Assembly (NCBI GenBank): GCA_910576935.1
Contig: CAJTKG010000002.1
Location: 56,626-120,625 of the forward strand
Reading direction: 5' to 3'
Length of the DNA stretch: 64,000 nucleotides
Source of the DNA: an uncultured Muribaculaceae bacterium
GTDB lineage: Bacteria > Bacteroidota > Bacteroidia > Bacteroidales > Muribaculaceae
Position numbers and translations under genes: made by a program. Below the pieces are notes generated by a model. The model was given only the letters and a program-made list of their open reading frames with translations, was not told where the DNA came from and did not search any database. This document shows, one piece after another, positions 16,246-24,514 of the stretch (positions are counted from its first letter, which is position 1; every line of letters begins with the position of its first letter).

Positions 16246-16581
16246 ATGAGAGCCGGAGCCGTCATATTATTGATCGCCGTTGTCTTTGCGTCACTTGCGC
16301 CTTGCCGTATGCAGGCTGCGGTTCCCGACTGGGTGCGCGTCGACAATGCCGCCCCGGGGATGAACCTTGAGATATCGCGCCCCGAGCAGGTCGAGGTCAC
16401 CGTCAATGACGGCACGGTGTATCTATATACCGCGACCGAGATGACGGTCAAGATATTTACTATTCTCGGCCAGCAGATTACGGTAAAGAAACTGACTCCC
16501 GGCCTCTGGAGTTTCAAACTTAACGCCCGCGGCATCTATATCCTCAAGGCCGGTACTGTCACCAAACGTCTAAGTGTCTGA
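16246..16581 (+). CDS. Small secreted protein consisting almost entirely of a T9SS-like sorting domain
   Basis: 111 residues, starting at the base after the asparaginase stop. Signal peptide about 1-24 (Q-A-A). The rest is a single beta-rich domain with the type-A tail pattern (V-Y-L-Y-T-A ... V-K-I-F-T-I-L-G-Q ... L-T-P-G-L-W ... G-I-Y-I-L-K-A-G-T-V-T-K-R). There is no cargo domain. I recognise the shape from Bacteroidales genomes but not a function. It might be a real cargo-less surface protein or occupy sorting machinery. Cotranslation with a cytoplasmic asparaginase is unexplained. Confidence 0.65.
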   Translation: MRAGAVILLIAVVFASLAPCRMQAAVPDWVRVDNAAPGMNLEISRPEQVEVTVNDGTVYLYTATEMTVKIFTILGQQITVKKLTPGLWSFKLNARGIYILKAGTVTKRLSV

Positions 16582-16735
16582 ACTTTTTATCGCCGCATGT
16601 CGTTATAGAGGCAAAGAAGGTTAATATCAATGCCTCTGTGAGTCAGTCGTCGGGATAGAAATCCCCACACAGCGGATGAAATCGCCGCCGGACGCTCTCT
16701 CCTCAATCATGCCGGAGGCTGATTATATGACACTA

Positions 16736-16769
16736 CGGCCCTGACATCGAGCGCTCGATGTCAGGGCCG
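16736..16769. terminator. Long palindromic terminator
   Basis: A 17-bp perfect inverted repeat with no spacer (16736-16752 with 16753-16769), followed after 4 bases by a T5 run. It ends the ansA transcript; the T-run is shared with the next promoter. Confidence 0.8.
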
Positions 16770-16775
16770 CCGGTT

Positions 16776-16807
16776 TTTGGACGTCAGCAATTTTTTATGT
16801 AACTTTG
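16776..16807 (+). promoter_or_regulatory. Complete promoter of the unknown membrane protein gene
   Basis: TTTG (16776-16779) and TAACTTTG (16800-16807) are separated by 20 bp, matching the Bacteroidetes -33/-7 arrangement. The start codon at 16829 lies 21 nt downstream of the box. Confidence 0.7.
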
Positions 16808-16828
16808 ACCATTATTTCATATGAGACG

Positions 16829-18493
16829 ATGAACCAGCTGCAACTGTTTATATCCCGCTCGGCCGACGGTTTCAAGACCCTTGCCGAAGTTAATGCCACG
16901 GAGAACGTCAGGCGTGAGATCACCGCCTGCTCTGCGGCGGTTCTCGATATCGTCGATTATGATCCGAAGGAGAAAAAGGTCTTCTACATACTTGCTTATA
17001 TCCACGGTGGCTCGATAATCAGAATCATACGCACCATACCCGATCATGCTCCCGACTACCTCGAAGTGGCGGTTTTTGTTCCGGAGGAGCTTGTGCTCGA
17101 CGGCGGTGTCTTCGGTGACATCATAGACACCATCACCCGTAAGGTGCTTAATGCCGGTTTCACCCGCGAGGATCTCGACGAACTGCGCGATATATTCTCG
17201 CTCACTTACGAGGCTGTGCCTGACCCGGCTGTGGCTTTGCCGTCTGAAGGACGTGACTACGGGCTTTACAGCTATGGTGGCACGACCGGACGAGGACTTG
17301 TCGATGTGTGGCAGTCGCTTTATCGTCCCGAATGGGCTGCCTGCCCGGCTGTCATCCTTCTCGAAGACCCGCTCACGCTCAAAAACGGCGTAAATGCCAA
17401 AGATCTCGGCAGCGACGGGCTTGCTCCGGTGGTCACGCTTTTGCCTCCGGCCGAATCGCCGTTGGGTTTTGTGCCTCATATCTTCCGCCATGTCTTCGAT
17501 CGTCCATACCGTGTCACGCTCGGCAGCGAGGTCGATATCGTCTGGCATCAGCCCGGCTATGAGGATATCATACAACATTTCAAAGTGACAGCCGACCGCC
17601 TCAGACCTGAAGAACCGTCAGACTCGATATCGCGTAAAGCCGTTTCACCGGCATCGTTTCTTGTTACCTCGCGCGACACGGGCGAGCCGTTGTTTGACAG
17701 CCGCATAACCGTCAATGGCGTCGAGATCGACGAAGCACGCCGCTTCACTGTTCCCGAGCTTTTGAATGCCCGCATCACAGTCGAGGCCAAGGGATATCTG
17801 ACCTTCAAAGGCATAGTCGATCTGTCGTCAAACTCACAGGTTGCTGTTCAGATGCAGAAGCGTCACAAGCTATACCGTTTCATTCTCCCTGTCAGTCTCG
17901 GCGACAGTGAGTCGTCGATAAAGTTTGAGCTTCACACCTCGCGTGCTATCACTGCGAGTCCGGTTGACGGTTATATCGTCGAGGGGCGCATAGACGAGGG
18001 TGAGAAGTCGCTAAACCGTCTGCGTCGGGAGCGTTCGTTACGTCGGCTCGTGACATTGCGCGAAGTTATTTTTGCTCTCGCCGGACTTGTCGTCGGCATC
18101 GTTATAATGACTATAGCCATGTTTGTCGACGGCGATGAAAATCCGGCCACGATAGAGACTGTTGTAAGCGAGCTCCCGGTCGCCTCATATGCCGAAGCTT
18201 GTGGTTATCTCGATTCCAACAAGATATGGAGTCGAGATCGACTCGAGGCGATTCCCGGTCTCGAAGGCCTTTTCGACGAACTCAACAACTATGACTTCGA
18301 CCGCATCGTCGACTACCGCGGGCCGATGCTTTCGTCTTCGAAGAGTTTCGCCGCTGTCGTCAAGGCCGCGCGCCATGCCCGTGACAAGGGTGTCGACCCG
18401 CGTCGTGATCCTGCCGTGCACGCCCCGACATATAACCGCGACGGCGACAAGGCCATAAACTGGCGCGGATATACATATTGGATTGATCCTTGA
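16829..18493 (+). CDS. Unrecognised single-pass membrane protein
   Basis: 554 residues from ATG 16829; the reading frame extends 8 codons further up, but that would overlap the -7 box. No signal peptide. Residues about 1-280 form an alpha/beta region starting L-F-I-S-R-S-x-D-G-F-K-T-L, without catalytic motifs I can name. Residues about 275-350 look like a small PEGA or carboxypeptidase-regulatory-like beta domain (S-F-L-V-T-S-R-D-T-G-E-P-L ... I-T-V-E-A-K-G-Y). A basic segment precedes one transmembrane helix (about 412-434), followed by about 120 residues rich in short acidic helices. The topology implies a large cytoplasmic N-terminal part and a C-terminal periplasmic part. It has its own promoter. 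Function unknown. Confidence 0.7.
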   Translation: MNQLQLFISRSADGFKTLAEVNATENVRREITACSAAVLDIVDYDPKEKKVFYILAYIHGGSIIRIIRTIPDHAPDYLEVAVFVPEELVLDGGVFGDIIDTITRKVLNAGFTREDLDELRDIFSLTYEAVPDPAVALPSEGRDYGLYSYGGTTGRGLVDVWQSLYRPEWAACPAVILLEDPLTLKNGVNAKDLGSDGLAPVVTLLPPAESPLGFVPHIFRHVFDRPYRVTLGSEVDIVWHQPGYEDIIQHFKVTADRLRPEEPSDSISRKAVSPASFLVTSRDTGEPLFDSRITVNGVEIDEARRFTVPELLNARITVEAKGYLTFKGIVDLSSNSQVAVQMQKRHKLYRFILPVSLGDSESSIKFELHTSRAITASPVDGYIVEGRIDEGEKSLNRLRRERSLRRLVTLREVIFALAGLVVGIVIMTIAMFVDGDENPATIETVVSELPVASYAEACGYLDSNKIWSRDRLEAIPGLEGLFDELNNYDFDRIVDYRGPMLSSSKSFAAVVKAARHARDKGVDPRRDPAVHAPTYNRDGDKAINWRGYTYWIDP

Positions 18494-18545
18494 GGATAAT
18501 TCACAATGCTCAATGCATAATTCACAATTCATGACTATAATTTAT
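18494..18545. repeat. AT-rich short dispersed repeat, copy A
   Basis: Contains two close copies of ATAATTCACAAT and related words. The same words occur at about 28262-28330 and 34838-34900, always between genes. Confidence 0.45.
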
Positions 18546-18567
18546 AATTTTAAAATATAGCGACTTT

Positions 18568-19179
18568 ATGTTTTCAGGTATAGTTGAAGAGGCGGCTACT
18601 GTAGCGGCTATCAGCAAAAATGACGGCAACGTCACGTTAAGAATAAAATCGTCTTTTGCCGACGAACTCACAATCGACCAGTCGGTGGCCCATAATGGCG
18701 TATGTCTCACGGTCGTGGCTCTTCATCCCGACAGCACCTACGAGGTCACGGCCATCCGCGAGACTCTCGAGCGCTCGAACCTCGGAGGTCTTCTTCCGGG
18801 TGACCATGTCAACCTCGAGCGTTCGATGTTAATGAACGGGCGTCTTGACGGCCATATTGTCCAAGGCCATGTCGACTGCACCGCCCGCTGCGAGGCTATC
18901 GAAGATGCCGACGGCAGCCGCTACTATAAGTTTGTTTATGATATAGCCCCCGAAATGGTTGCAAAAGGCTATATGACAGTCGAAAAAGGTTCGGTTACCG
19001 TCAACGGCGTCAGTCTCACCGTCTGCGACAGTGAGCCACGCAGTTTCAGGGTTGCTATTATCCCGTATACTTTCGAGCACACCAATTTCCGTGACATCAA
19101 TGTCGGCAGCGTGGTAAACATCGAGTTTGACATCATAGGCAAATATATAGCCCGCATGACCGAACTGAAAGCTATTTGA
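18568..19179 (+). CDS. ribE: Riboflavin synthase, alpha subunit
   Basis: 203 residues with the hallmark start M-F-S-G-I-V-E-E. Two tandem lumazine-binding repeats (about 1-97 and 98-195) carry V-A-H-N-G-V-C-L-T-V and V-N-G-V-S-L-T-V. It dismutates two 6,7-dimethyl-8-ribityllumazine molecules into riboflavin and a pyrimidinedione, the last step of riboflavin synthesis; the active enzyme is a trimer. No other rib gene and no FMN riboswitch are seen nearby. Its stop is 5 bp before the tcdA ATG, so the two genes form an operon. Confidence 0.95.
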   Translation: MFSGIVEEAATVAAISKNDGNVTLRIKSSFADELTIDQSVAHNGVCLTVVALHPDSTYEVTAIRETLERSNLGGLLPGDHVNLERSMLMNGRLDGHIVQGHVDCTARCEAIEDADGSRYYKFVYDIAPEMVAKGYMTVEKGSVTVNGVSLTVCDSEPRSFRVAIIPYTFEHTNFRDINVGSVVNIEFDIIGKYIARMTELKAI

Positions 19180-19184
19180 GCGCG

Positions 19185-19946
19185 ATGTACAGCCGTGATG
19201 AAATCTTCGCCAGAGAACGTCTCGTCGCCGGCGACGCCATGATGGACGCCTTGGCTCGCACACGCGTCATCGTCTTCGGTGTCGGCGGCGTGGGTTCATG
19301 GTGTTGCGAGGCTTTGTGCCGCAGCGGGGTAGGGCACATCACCTTGGTCGACAGCGATCTTGTGGCCGTCAGCAACATAAATCGCCAACTTATGGCGATG
19401 ACATCGACTGTCAGCCGGCCGAAGGTGGAGGCTTTGGCCGGCCGGTTGCGCGATATCAATCCCGGCGCTGACATCGTCGCCCGTCAGGAGGCTTACACGG
19501 CCGAGACTGCCAACAGCTTCGCCCTTGATTCATATGACTATGTAATCGACGCTATCGACTCACTTGAGAACAAGGCGCTGCTCATTCTGAGAGCCACATC
19601 GGCTGAAACGGTCTTTTTCAGTTCGATGGGTGCGGCCCGCAAACTCGACATCGCCAAGATCGGCGTCGCCGAGTTTTTCAAAGTCGAGGGATGTCCGCTT
19701 GCCCGCGCTCTTCGCACCCGGTTCAGACGGCGTGCGACATTCCCGGCCCGCAAATTCAAATGTGTTTATAGTCCCGAGACTATCCCTAACCGAGTCGAGG
19801 TCACGAAACCGACCGAGGCTTCAGCCGACGACAGCTGGACCGCTTCAAAGGCGACTGTCAACGGTACATTCGCCCATACGACGGCTGTCTTCGGCATGAC
19901 TCTCGCCGGCCTCGTCATCGAGGATCTATATAGACGTTTCCAATAA
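19185..19946 (+). CDS. tcdA: tRNA threonylcarbamoyladenosine dehydratase (ThiF/MoeB-like)
   Basis: 253 residues from ATG 19185; a TTG at 19176 in the same frame overlaps the ribE stop and is less likely. The ATP-binding G-V-G-G-V-G-S-W motif is at about 32-39, followed by D-S-D-x-V-x-x-S-N-I-N-R-Q and the I-D-A-I-D-S motif. The size, the R-E-R-L-V-G/A-x-x-x-M/L N-terminus and the E-V-T-K-P/x-S-type C-terminal part fit TcdA/CsdL, which cyclises t6A37 in ANN-decoding tRNAs using ATP, rather than MoeB or ThiF. No MoaD/ThiS partner is nearby. Followed 5 bp later by a MATE pump gene. Confidence 0.88.
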   Translation: MYSRDEIFARERLVAGDAMMDALARTRVIVFGVGGVGSWCCEALCRSGVGHITLVDSDLVAVSNINRQLMAMTSTVSRPKVEALAGRLRDINPGADIVARQEAYTAETANSFALDSYDYVIDAIDSLENKALLILRATSAETVFFSSMGAARKLDIAKIGVAEFFKVEGCPLARALRTRFRRRATFPARKFKCVYSPETIPNRVEVTKPTEASADDSWTASKATVNGTFAHTTAVFGMTLAGLVIEDLYRRFQ

Positions 19947-19951
19947 CACCT

Positions 19952-21286
19952 ATGAAAACAAAGGCTTATTACAGCTCGATTCTAAAACTCGGTCTGCCGA
20001 TACTTGTGGGGCAGCTTGGCATGATAGTGGTCGGTTTTGCCGATAATATTATGGTGGGCCGTTATTCGACAGAGGCTTTGGCTTCTGCCTCGTTTGTCAA
20101 TAACCTCTTCAATATCACGATATTTTGTTGTATCGGTTTTGCTTACGGCCTAACGCCTGTTGTCGGGGCGCTTTTTTCTCAGGACCGTCGCGAGGATATA
20201 GGAGCCACGATGCGTGTCGGCCTGTGTCTCAATATCGTTTTTACTCTGATGGTAATGGCGGTGATGACGGTTATATATTTCAACCTCGACCGAATGGGGC
20301 AGCCCGACGAACTGTTGCCGTTCATCAGACCTTATTATCTTATATATCTCTGCGGCATGCTGCCGGTTACGGTCTTCAATGTCTTTGCCCAATGGAGCTA
20401 CGGCATCAAAAACACGAGCCTGCCGATGTGGATTATCCTCGTCACTAATGTCATCAATATCATAGGCAACTATATTCTGATCTACGGCAACTTCGGCGCG
20501 CCCGAATTGGGTCTCGTCGGCGCCGGCCTGAGCACGCTCCTCGCCCGAGTCATCGCTCCGGTGGCTATCATTGTCGTTTTTTTCTGTTTCAGGCAAAATG
20601 CCGGGTATCGCAAGGGCTACCGCAATGCACGCATCATCCGCGACGCTCTGTGGCGCATCTGGAAGATGAGCATACCCGTGTCGATGCAGATGACATTCGA
20701 GTCAGGCTCGTTTACTGTCGCCGCCGTCATGTCGGGCTGGCTCGGCACGGTGGCTCTGGCTGCCTTTCAGATAGTAGTCATCACCGGCACGCTTGGTTTC
20801 TGTATCTACTACAGCATCGGTTCGGCCGTGGCAATCCTTGTGGCCAACGAGGCCGGACACGCCGATGATGCCGGTATGCGGCGTGTCGCATGGTCAGGTT
20901 ATCATATATTGTTGTGCCTTATGATGCTGTCGTCGGCGATATTTATATTCTTCGGCCGCACTATCATGCATGCATTCACCGATGACCCGGTGGTCCTTGC
21001 GGTAGCCTACACACTCATTTTTCCGTTGGTGCTCTATCAGGTGGCCGACGCGACACAGATAAATTTTGCCAACGCTCTGCGCGGTACGTCAAACGTTATG
21101 CCGATGTTGTGGATTGCTTTTGTCAGCTATGTCGTCATAGGCGTGCCGTCGACCTATATTCTTGGTTTCACTCTCGATATGGGTGTTTACGGCATTATCC
21201 TGAGTTTCTCGTGCAGCCTTGCCGTTGCCGCCCTCTTGTTTCTATATTTCTTCCTTCGTGCCACACCGATGGCGAAACGTCGATAA
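19952..21286 (+). CDS. MATE family efflux transporter
   Basis: 444 residues with about 12 predicted membrane helices in two MatE halves. Characteristic words are P-I-L-V-G-Q-L-G-M, G-x-A-D-N-I-M-V-G-R at about 25-37, and the second-half pattern with Q-M-T-F-E-S-G and A-A-F-Q-I-V. Such pumps export cationic drugs or metabolites in exchange for Na+ or H+. Substrate unknown. Close spacing to tcdA suggests cotranscription. Ends at a strong bidirectional terminator. Confidence 0.92.
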   Translation: MKTKAYYSSILKLGLPILVGQLGMIVVGFADNIMVGRYSTEALASASFVNNLFNITIFCCIGFAYGLTPVVGALFSQDRREDIGATMRVGLCLNIVFTLMVMAVMTVIYFNLDRMGQPDELLPFIRPYYLIYLCGMLPVTVFNVFAQWSYGIKNTSLPMWIILVTNVINIIGNYILIYGNFGAPELGLVGAGLSTLLARVIAPVAIIVVFFCFRQNAGYRKGYRNARIIRDALWRIWKMSIPVSMQMTFESGSFTVAAVMSGWLGTVALAAFQIVVITGTLGFCIYYSIGSAVAILVANEAGHADDAGMRRVAWSGYHILLCLMMLSSAIFIFFGRTIMHAFTDDPVVLAVAYTLIFPLVLYQVADATQINFANALRGTSNVMPMLWIAFVSYVVIGVPSTYILGFTLDMGVYGIILSFSCSLAVAALLFLYFFLRATPMAKRR

Positions 21287-21305
21287 TTATACGATTTATA
21301 AGGCA

Positions 21306-21345
21306 ACAGAGGCTGAGCCGTGACAATCTACGGCTCAGCCTCTGT
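21306..21345. terminator. Bidirectional terminator between MATE gene and PCMD gene
   Basis: A 16-bp perfect stem (21306-21321 with 21330-21345), 8-nt loop, T-run on the plus side and an A-rich start on the other. Confidence 0.85.
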
Positions 21346-21368
21346 TTTGATGGTTTGAAGCGTATGTT

Positions 21369-23024
21369 TTATTTTACGATGACCTTTGTCACTTTGTTGC
21401 CCTGACGGCGGATGTAGATGCCGGTCGAGGGTTGTCCGATGACTTTCACGCCGTCGAGACGGTAGTATTCCGCTGCGGCATTGTCGTCGGCAGTTATGTC
21501 GTCGATGCCGGCCTTGTCAGAGGTGAAGGTTACATTGATGGGTATGCCGCTCCACATTACATCAATATTCATTGCCACTTTGTCGGCGGCATCGATTGTA
21601 CCGTTGACGACGACGTCAGCCACGATAGCACCGCCGAGGAGTTTCATGCCGTCGACTTTGCCTGTGTAGGTTTTCACGCCGTTGCTCTCTGTGATTGTCA
21701 CATCGGGCACTTCGATCTTGCCGAGCGACTGCGGGCCATAACCGAGGTCGAGCGCAAGGTCGGGAAGCACAAATGTGCATTTGTCGGCCCCGGTCTCGGT
21801 GATGATGATAGAGGTCGGCTGGTTTTCAGAGAGCAGGCCGCCGTTCATCTCGATGTTGAGATATCCGTTGTAAGTCTTGCCGGCTTCGGCGCCGCTGAAG
21901 GTGAGTGTATAGATGTGGTTTGTCTTGCCGTCGACGTCTTCTCCGTTGTCGTTGCTGACAGTGATTGTCACGATGTTGCCGTCGACTTTGACGTCTGTCT
22001 TGGCGCTTTTGCCCGAGCCGAGGACGATGGCTTCGATCTCTGAAGCGGCGGGAGCGGCACCGTTGACCGAGTATTCATACTTGTCGGCCTCAAAGCCTTC
22101 GATGACATTGCCATTGGCCTTGATGCCTTCGAGACGCGAGTAGTAGACAAATCTGACATTGTCGAGGCTCAGGGTGTTGCCCTCGACGATGTTCTCGCTG
22201 TCGAAGTAGTCGTTGGCCGCGAGTATGACGTTGATTTTCTCGGGTGTCGATGCTGTCAGATATTCGATGGGCAGAGTGTAGCTTGCCCATGTCGACGTTT
22301 CGGTCTCGATATATGCGAGCGATTTTGCAATCAGCTCGGCGTCGTCGCTGTGGGTGACGGCCCCGCCTTGCGAGGTTTCCATGCCGAGTATATTGCGGTC
22401 ACGGTCTGTCATCGTGACTTTGACATTGGTGTCATCCATCGAGTTGTTGCCCGGAACTTCGGCCTGACTCCAGCTGCCTTTCCAGGCATAGACGAGAGCG
22501 GTGGCTTTCTGAAGTCCTTTTTCGCCCGGGGTCAGCATGTAGTCGAAGACGAGAGCATCAGGACGATTGGCAAATGACATGCCGCCGAATGTGCCGCCGT
22601 CTTTGTTGATGATAGAGAATGATGACAAATTCATGCCGTTTGTTGCCCAGCTCTTGCCAAGGGTGATGTATGCCGGCACGATCTGTGTGGTCATGACCGG
22701 ATTGTGGTTGTTGCTTAGAGCCACAGCTGTCTCCGAGTTATTGCCGGCGATGCGTTTGCTTACTTCAGTTGTGCCGAGGGCGCCATACCCTCCACCGTCT
22801 TTCTCGGAAACTACGCCGAGCACGTTTGAGATAGTCCAGCCTTCGGGTTGAAGGCCGAAGATCTCGACTCCGAAAGACAGACCATCTTTAAGGGGGAGGT
22901 TTTCAGTTAGGCTTGTCCAAGGACAACAATCGATCCAGTTGCCTTCAAATCCCGCATTGGGGAGTTGCTGAGCGGCAACACCGAAGGCGGCCATAGCGGC
23001 AATGCTTAAAATTGTTTTTCTCAT
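21369..23024 (-). CDS. Secreted PCMD / calycin-like domain protein
   Basis: 551 residues with a signal peptide cleaved probably after Ala18, leaving Gln19. Residues about 20-260 fit the putative carbohydrate metabolism domain (PCMD): L-P-N-A-G-F-E-x-W start, T-T-E-V/x block and a jelly-roll ending L-D-N-V-R-F-V-Y. A linker domain (about 265-375) precedes a lipocalin-like calycin domain (about 380-510: Y-N-G-Y-L-N-I ... V-T-F-T-S-D-K). The final 30 residues (Y-Y-R-L-D-G ... I-Y-I-R-R-Q-G-N-K-V-T-K) repeat the tail of the 1123 protein. Probable surface or periplasmic binding protein; ligand unknown. The Gln at the mature N-terminus suits the glutaminyl cyclase encoded at 11820. Confidence 0.75.
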   Translation of the reverse strand: MRKTILSIAAMAAFGVAAQQLPNAGFEGNWIDCCPWTSLTENLPLKDGLSFGVEIFGLQPEGWTISNVLGVVSEKDGGGYGALGTTEVSKRIAGNNSETAVALSNNHNPVMTTQIVPAYITLGKSWATNGMNLSSFSIINKDGGTFGGMSFANRPDALVFDYMLTPGEKGLQKATALVYAWKGSWSQAEVPGNNSMDDTNVKVTMTDRDRNILGMETSQGGAVTHSDDAELIAKSLAYIETETSTWASYTLPIEYLTASTPEKINVILAANDYFDSENIVEGNTLSLDNVRFVYYSRLEGIKANGNVIEGFEADKYEYSVNGAAPAASEIEAIVLGSGKSAKTDVKVDGNIVTITVSNDNGEDVDGKTNHIYTLTFSGAEAGKTYNGYLNIEMNGGLLSENQPTSIIITETGADKCTFVLPDLALDLGYGPQSLGKIEVPDVTITESNGVKTYTGKVDGMKLLGGAIVADVVVNGTIDAADKVAMNIDVMWSGIPINVTFTSDKAGIDDITADDNAAAEYYRLDGVKVIGQPSTGIYIRRQGNKVTKVIVK

Positions 23025-23125
23025 TTTTTTGTGATGATAAATGTAACTTATTCTACCTTAGTATGATATGTGGAAATGCTATCTTGTAGACTTAAAGATT
23101 CCAAAAAATTATGCTTTTTCGGTTG

Positions 23126-23133
23126 CAAATTTA
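23126..23133 (-). promoter_or_regulatory. -7 promoter box for the PCMD gene
   Basis: Minus-strand TAAATTTG matches TAnnTTTG and gives a leader of about 95 nt. No obvious -33 element or leader structure. Confidence 0.5.
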
Positions 23134-23200
23134 ATCAATATTTTGGGTTTATTTTTGGCCGAAAGGTCATATTGTTTGTGATATTTCCATGAAATTTCAT

Positions 23201-23208
23201 TATTTTTG
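23201..23208 (+). promoter_or_regulatory. -7 promoter box for the MazG-like gene
   Basis: TATTTTTG with a TTTG (23175-23178) 22 bp upstream. It ends 8 nt before the first ATG (23217) and 32 nt before the second (23241), so it bears on start choice. Confidence 0.55.
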
Positions 23209-23216
23209 CCTTCGGT

Positions 23217-23591
23217 ATGTCAAACGTCTCAGATAATAATATGACGTCTCCGACGCTCGATGAGCTTCAGCAGACAGTCGACCGATGGATCACGACGGTC
23301 GGTGTCCGCTATTTCTCGCCCCTGACCAATATGGCCGTTCTGGCCGAAGAGACGGGTGAGGTGGCGCGTGTCATGGCCCGTCGTTACGGCGACCAGTCGT
23401 TCAAGTCGGGCGATAAAGACAATCTTGCCGACGAACTTGCCGACCTGCTTTGGGTCACCGTCGCTATAGCCAACCAGACAGGGGTCAATCTGACTGAGGC
23501 ATTCCACAACAATTTAAAGAAAAAAAACGTTAGAGACTGTGACAGACACAAGCGTAATCCTAAGCTTGCCGACGGTGAAACAGCTAATTGA
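23217..23591 (+). CDS. MazG-like nucleotide pyrophosphohydrolase
   Basis: 124 residues from ATG 23217, or 116 from ATG 23241 (M-T-S-P-T-L-D-E-L-Q). The second start fits both family N-termini and promoter spacing better; coordinates give the longer form. The all-alpha NTP-PPase motif is clear: E-E-T-G-E-V-A-R followed about 25 residues later by D-E-L-A-D-L-L-W, supplying the acidic Mg2+ ligands. Single-domain MazG-like proteins hydrolyse dNTPs or NTPs to the monophosphate and pyrophosphate as house-cleaning enzymes. The stop overlaps a TTG in the deoC frame, and deoC follows 26 bp later, suggesting a nucleotide-metabolism operon. Confidence 0.85.
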   Translation: MSNVSDNNMTSPTLDELQQTVDRWITTVGVRYFSPLTNMAVLAEETGEVARVMARRYGDQSFKSGDKDNLADELADLLWVTVAIANQTGVNLTEAFHNNLKKKNVRDCDRHKRNPKLADGETAN

Positions 23592-23617
23592 CTAACATAT
23601 ATAAACACATCAAGACT

Positions 23618-24502
23618 ATGAGTGATAAATATCATGACACCGTGGCCGCCAGCTGCGTTATCGAAGACGATGCCGCCGTAAAGGCCGCCGTCGAGAAGAT
23701 TCTTGCCGAACATTTCGACGAAAACAACAATAAAGAGGTTTATAAATTTCTTTTCAATACCATCGATCTGACGACCCTCAAGACGACCGACTCACCGGCG
23801 TCGGTGGCCGATTTCGTCGAACGTGTCAATGCTTTCGACGATGAGTATCCCGAACTGAAAAATGTGGCCGCTATCTGTGTATATCCCAATTTCGCACAGA
23901 TTGTGCGCACTGTTCTTGATGTCTCTGACGTTGAGATCGCATGCGTCTCGGGCGCATTCCCGACTGCACAGAGTTTCCAGGAGGTTAAGATTGCCGAAAC
24001 CCGTCTGGCCGTGGCTGACGGTGCCGACGAGATCGACATTGTCTTCAATGTCGGCAACTATCTCGACGGTGATTATGAAGCCGTCTGTGATGAGATTTCA
24101 GAACAGAAAGACGCCTGTGGCGACGCCCGTCTGAAAGTCATCCTTGAGACCGGCGCGCTCAAGACCGCAGCAAATATAAAAGCGGCGTCGGTGCTTTCGC
24201 TCTATTCAGGCGCCGATTTCCTCAAAACATCTACCGGCAAGGAATATCCGGGAGCGAGCCTCGAGGCTGCATTTGTCATGGCACATGCCATAAAAGAGTA
24301 CTACGAGAAAACCGGCAATATGGTGGGCTTCAAGGCTGCCGGCGGAGTCTCGACAACAGCCGACGCTGTCAAATACTATACCGTCATCAAGGAGGTTCTT
24401 GGCGATAAATGGCTCACCAACGAATACTTCCGTCTCGGAGCAAGCCGTCTGGCCAACAATATTCTCGGCGACATCCTCGGCAGCGAAATAAAATTCTTCT
24501 AA
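23618..24502 (+). CDS. deoC: Deoxyribose-phosphate aldolase
   Basis: 294 residues from ATG 23618; an in-frame TTG at 23588 overlaps the previous gene and is not needed. The enzyme cleaves 2-deoxyribose-5-phosphate to glyceraldehyde-3-phosphate and acetaldehyde by a Schiff-base mechanism. The Schiff-base lysine is in F-L-K-T-S-T-G (Lys203), with the K-V-I-L-E-T and G-F-K-A-A-G-G-V strands nearby, which is the class I DeoC pattern. The extra N-terminal segment of about 60 residues is usual for Bacteroidetes DeoC. It takes part in deoxynucleoside salvage and sits directly behind the MazG-like gene. Confidence 0.95.
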   Translation: MSDKYHDTVAASCVIEDDAAVKAAVEKILAEHFDENNNKEVYKFLFNTIDLTTLKTTDSPASVADFVERVNAFDDEYPELKNVAAICVYPNFAQIVRTVLDVSDVEIACVSGAFPTAQSFQEVKIAETRLAVADGADEIDIVFNVGNYLDGDYEAVCDEISEQKDACGDARLKVILETGALKTAANIKAASVLSLYSGADFLKTSTGKEYPGASLEAAFVMAHAIKEYYEKTGNMVGFKAAGGVSTTADAVKYYTVIKEVLGDKWLTNEYFRLGASRLANNILGDILGSEIKFF

Positions 24503-24514
24503 AATCACCGATAG

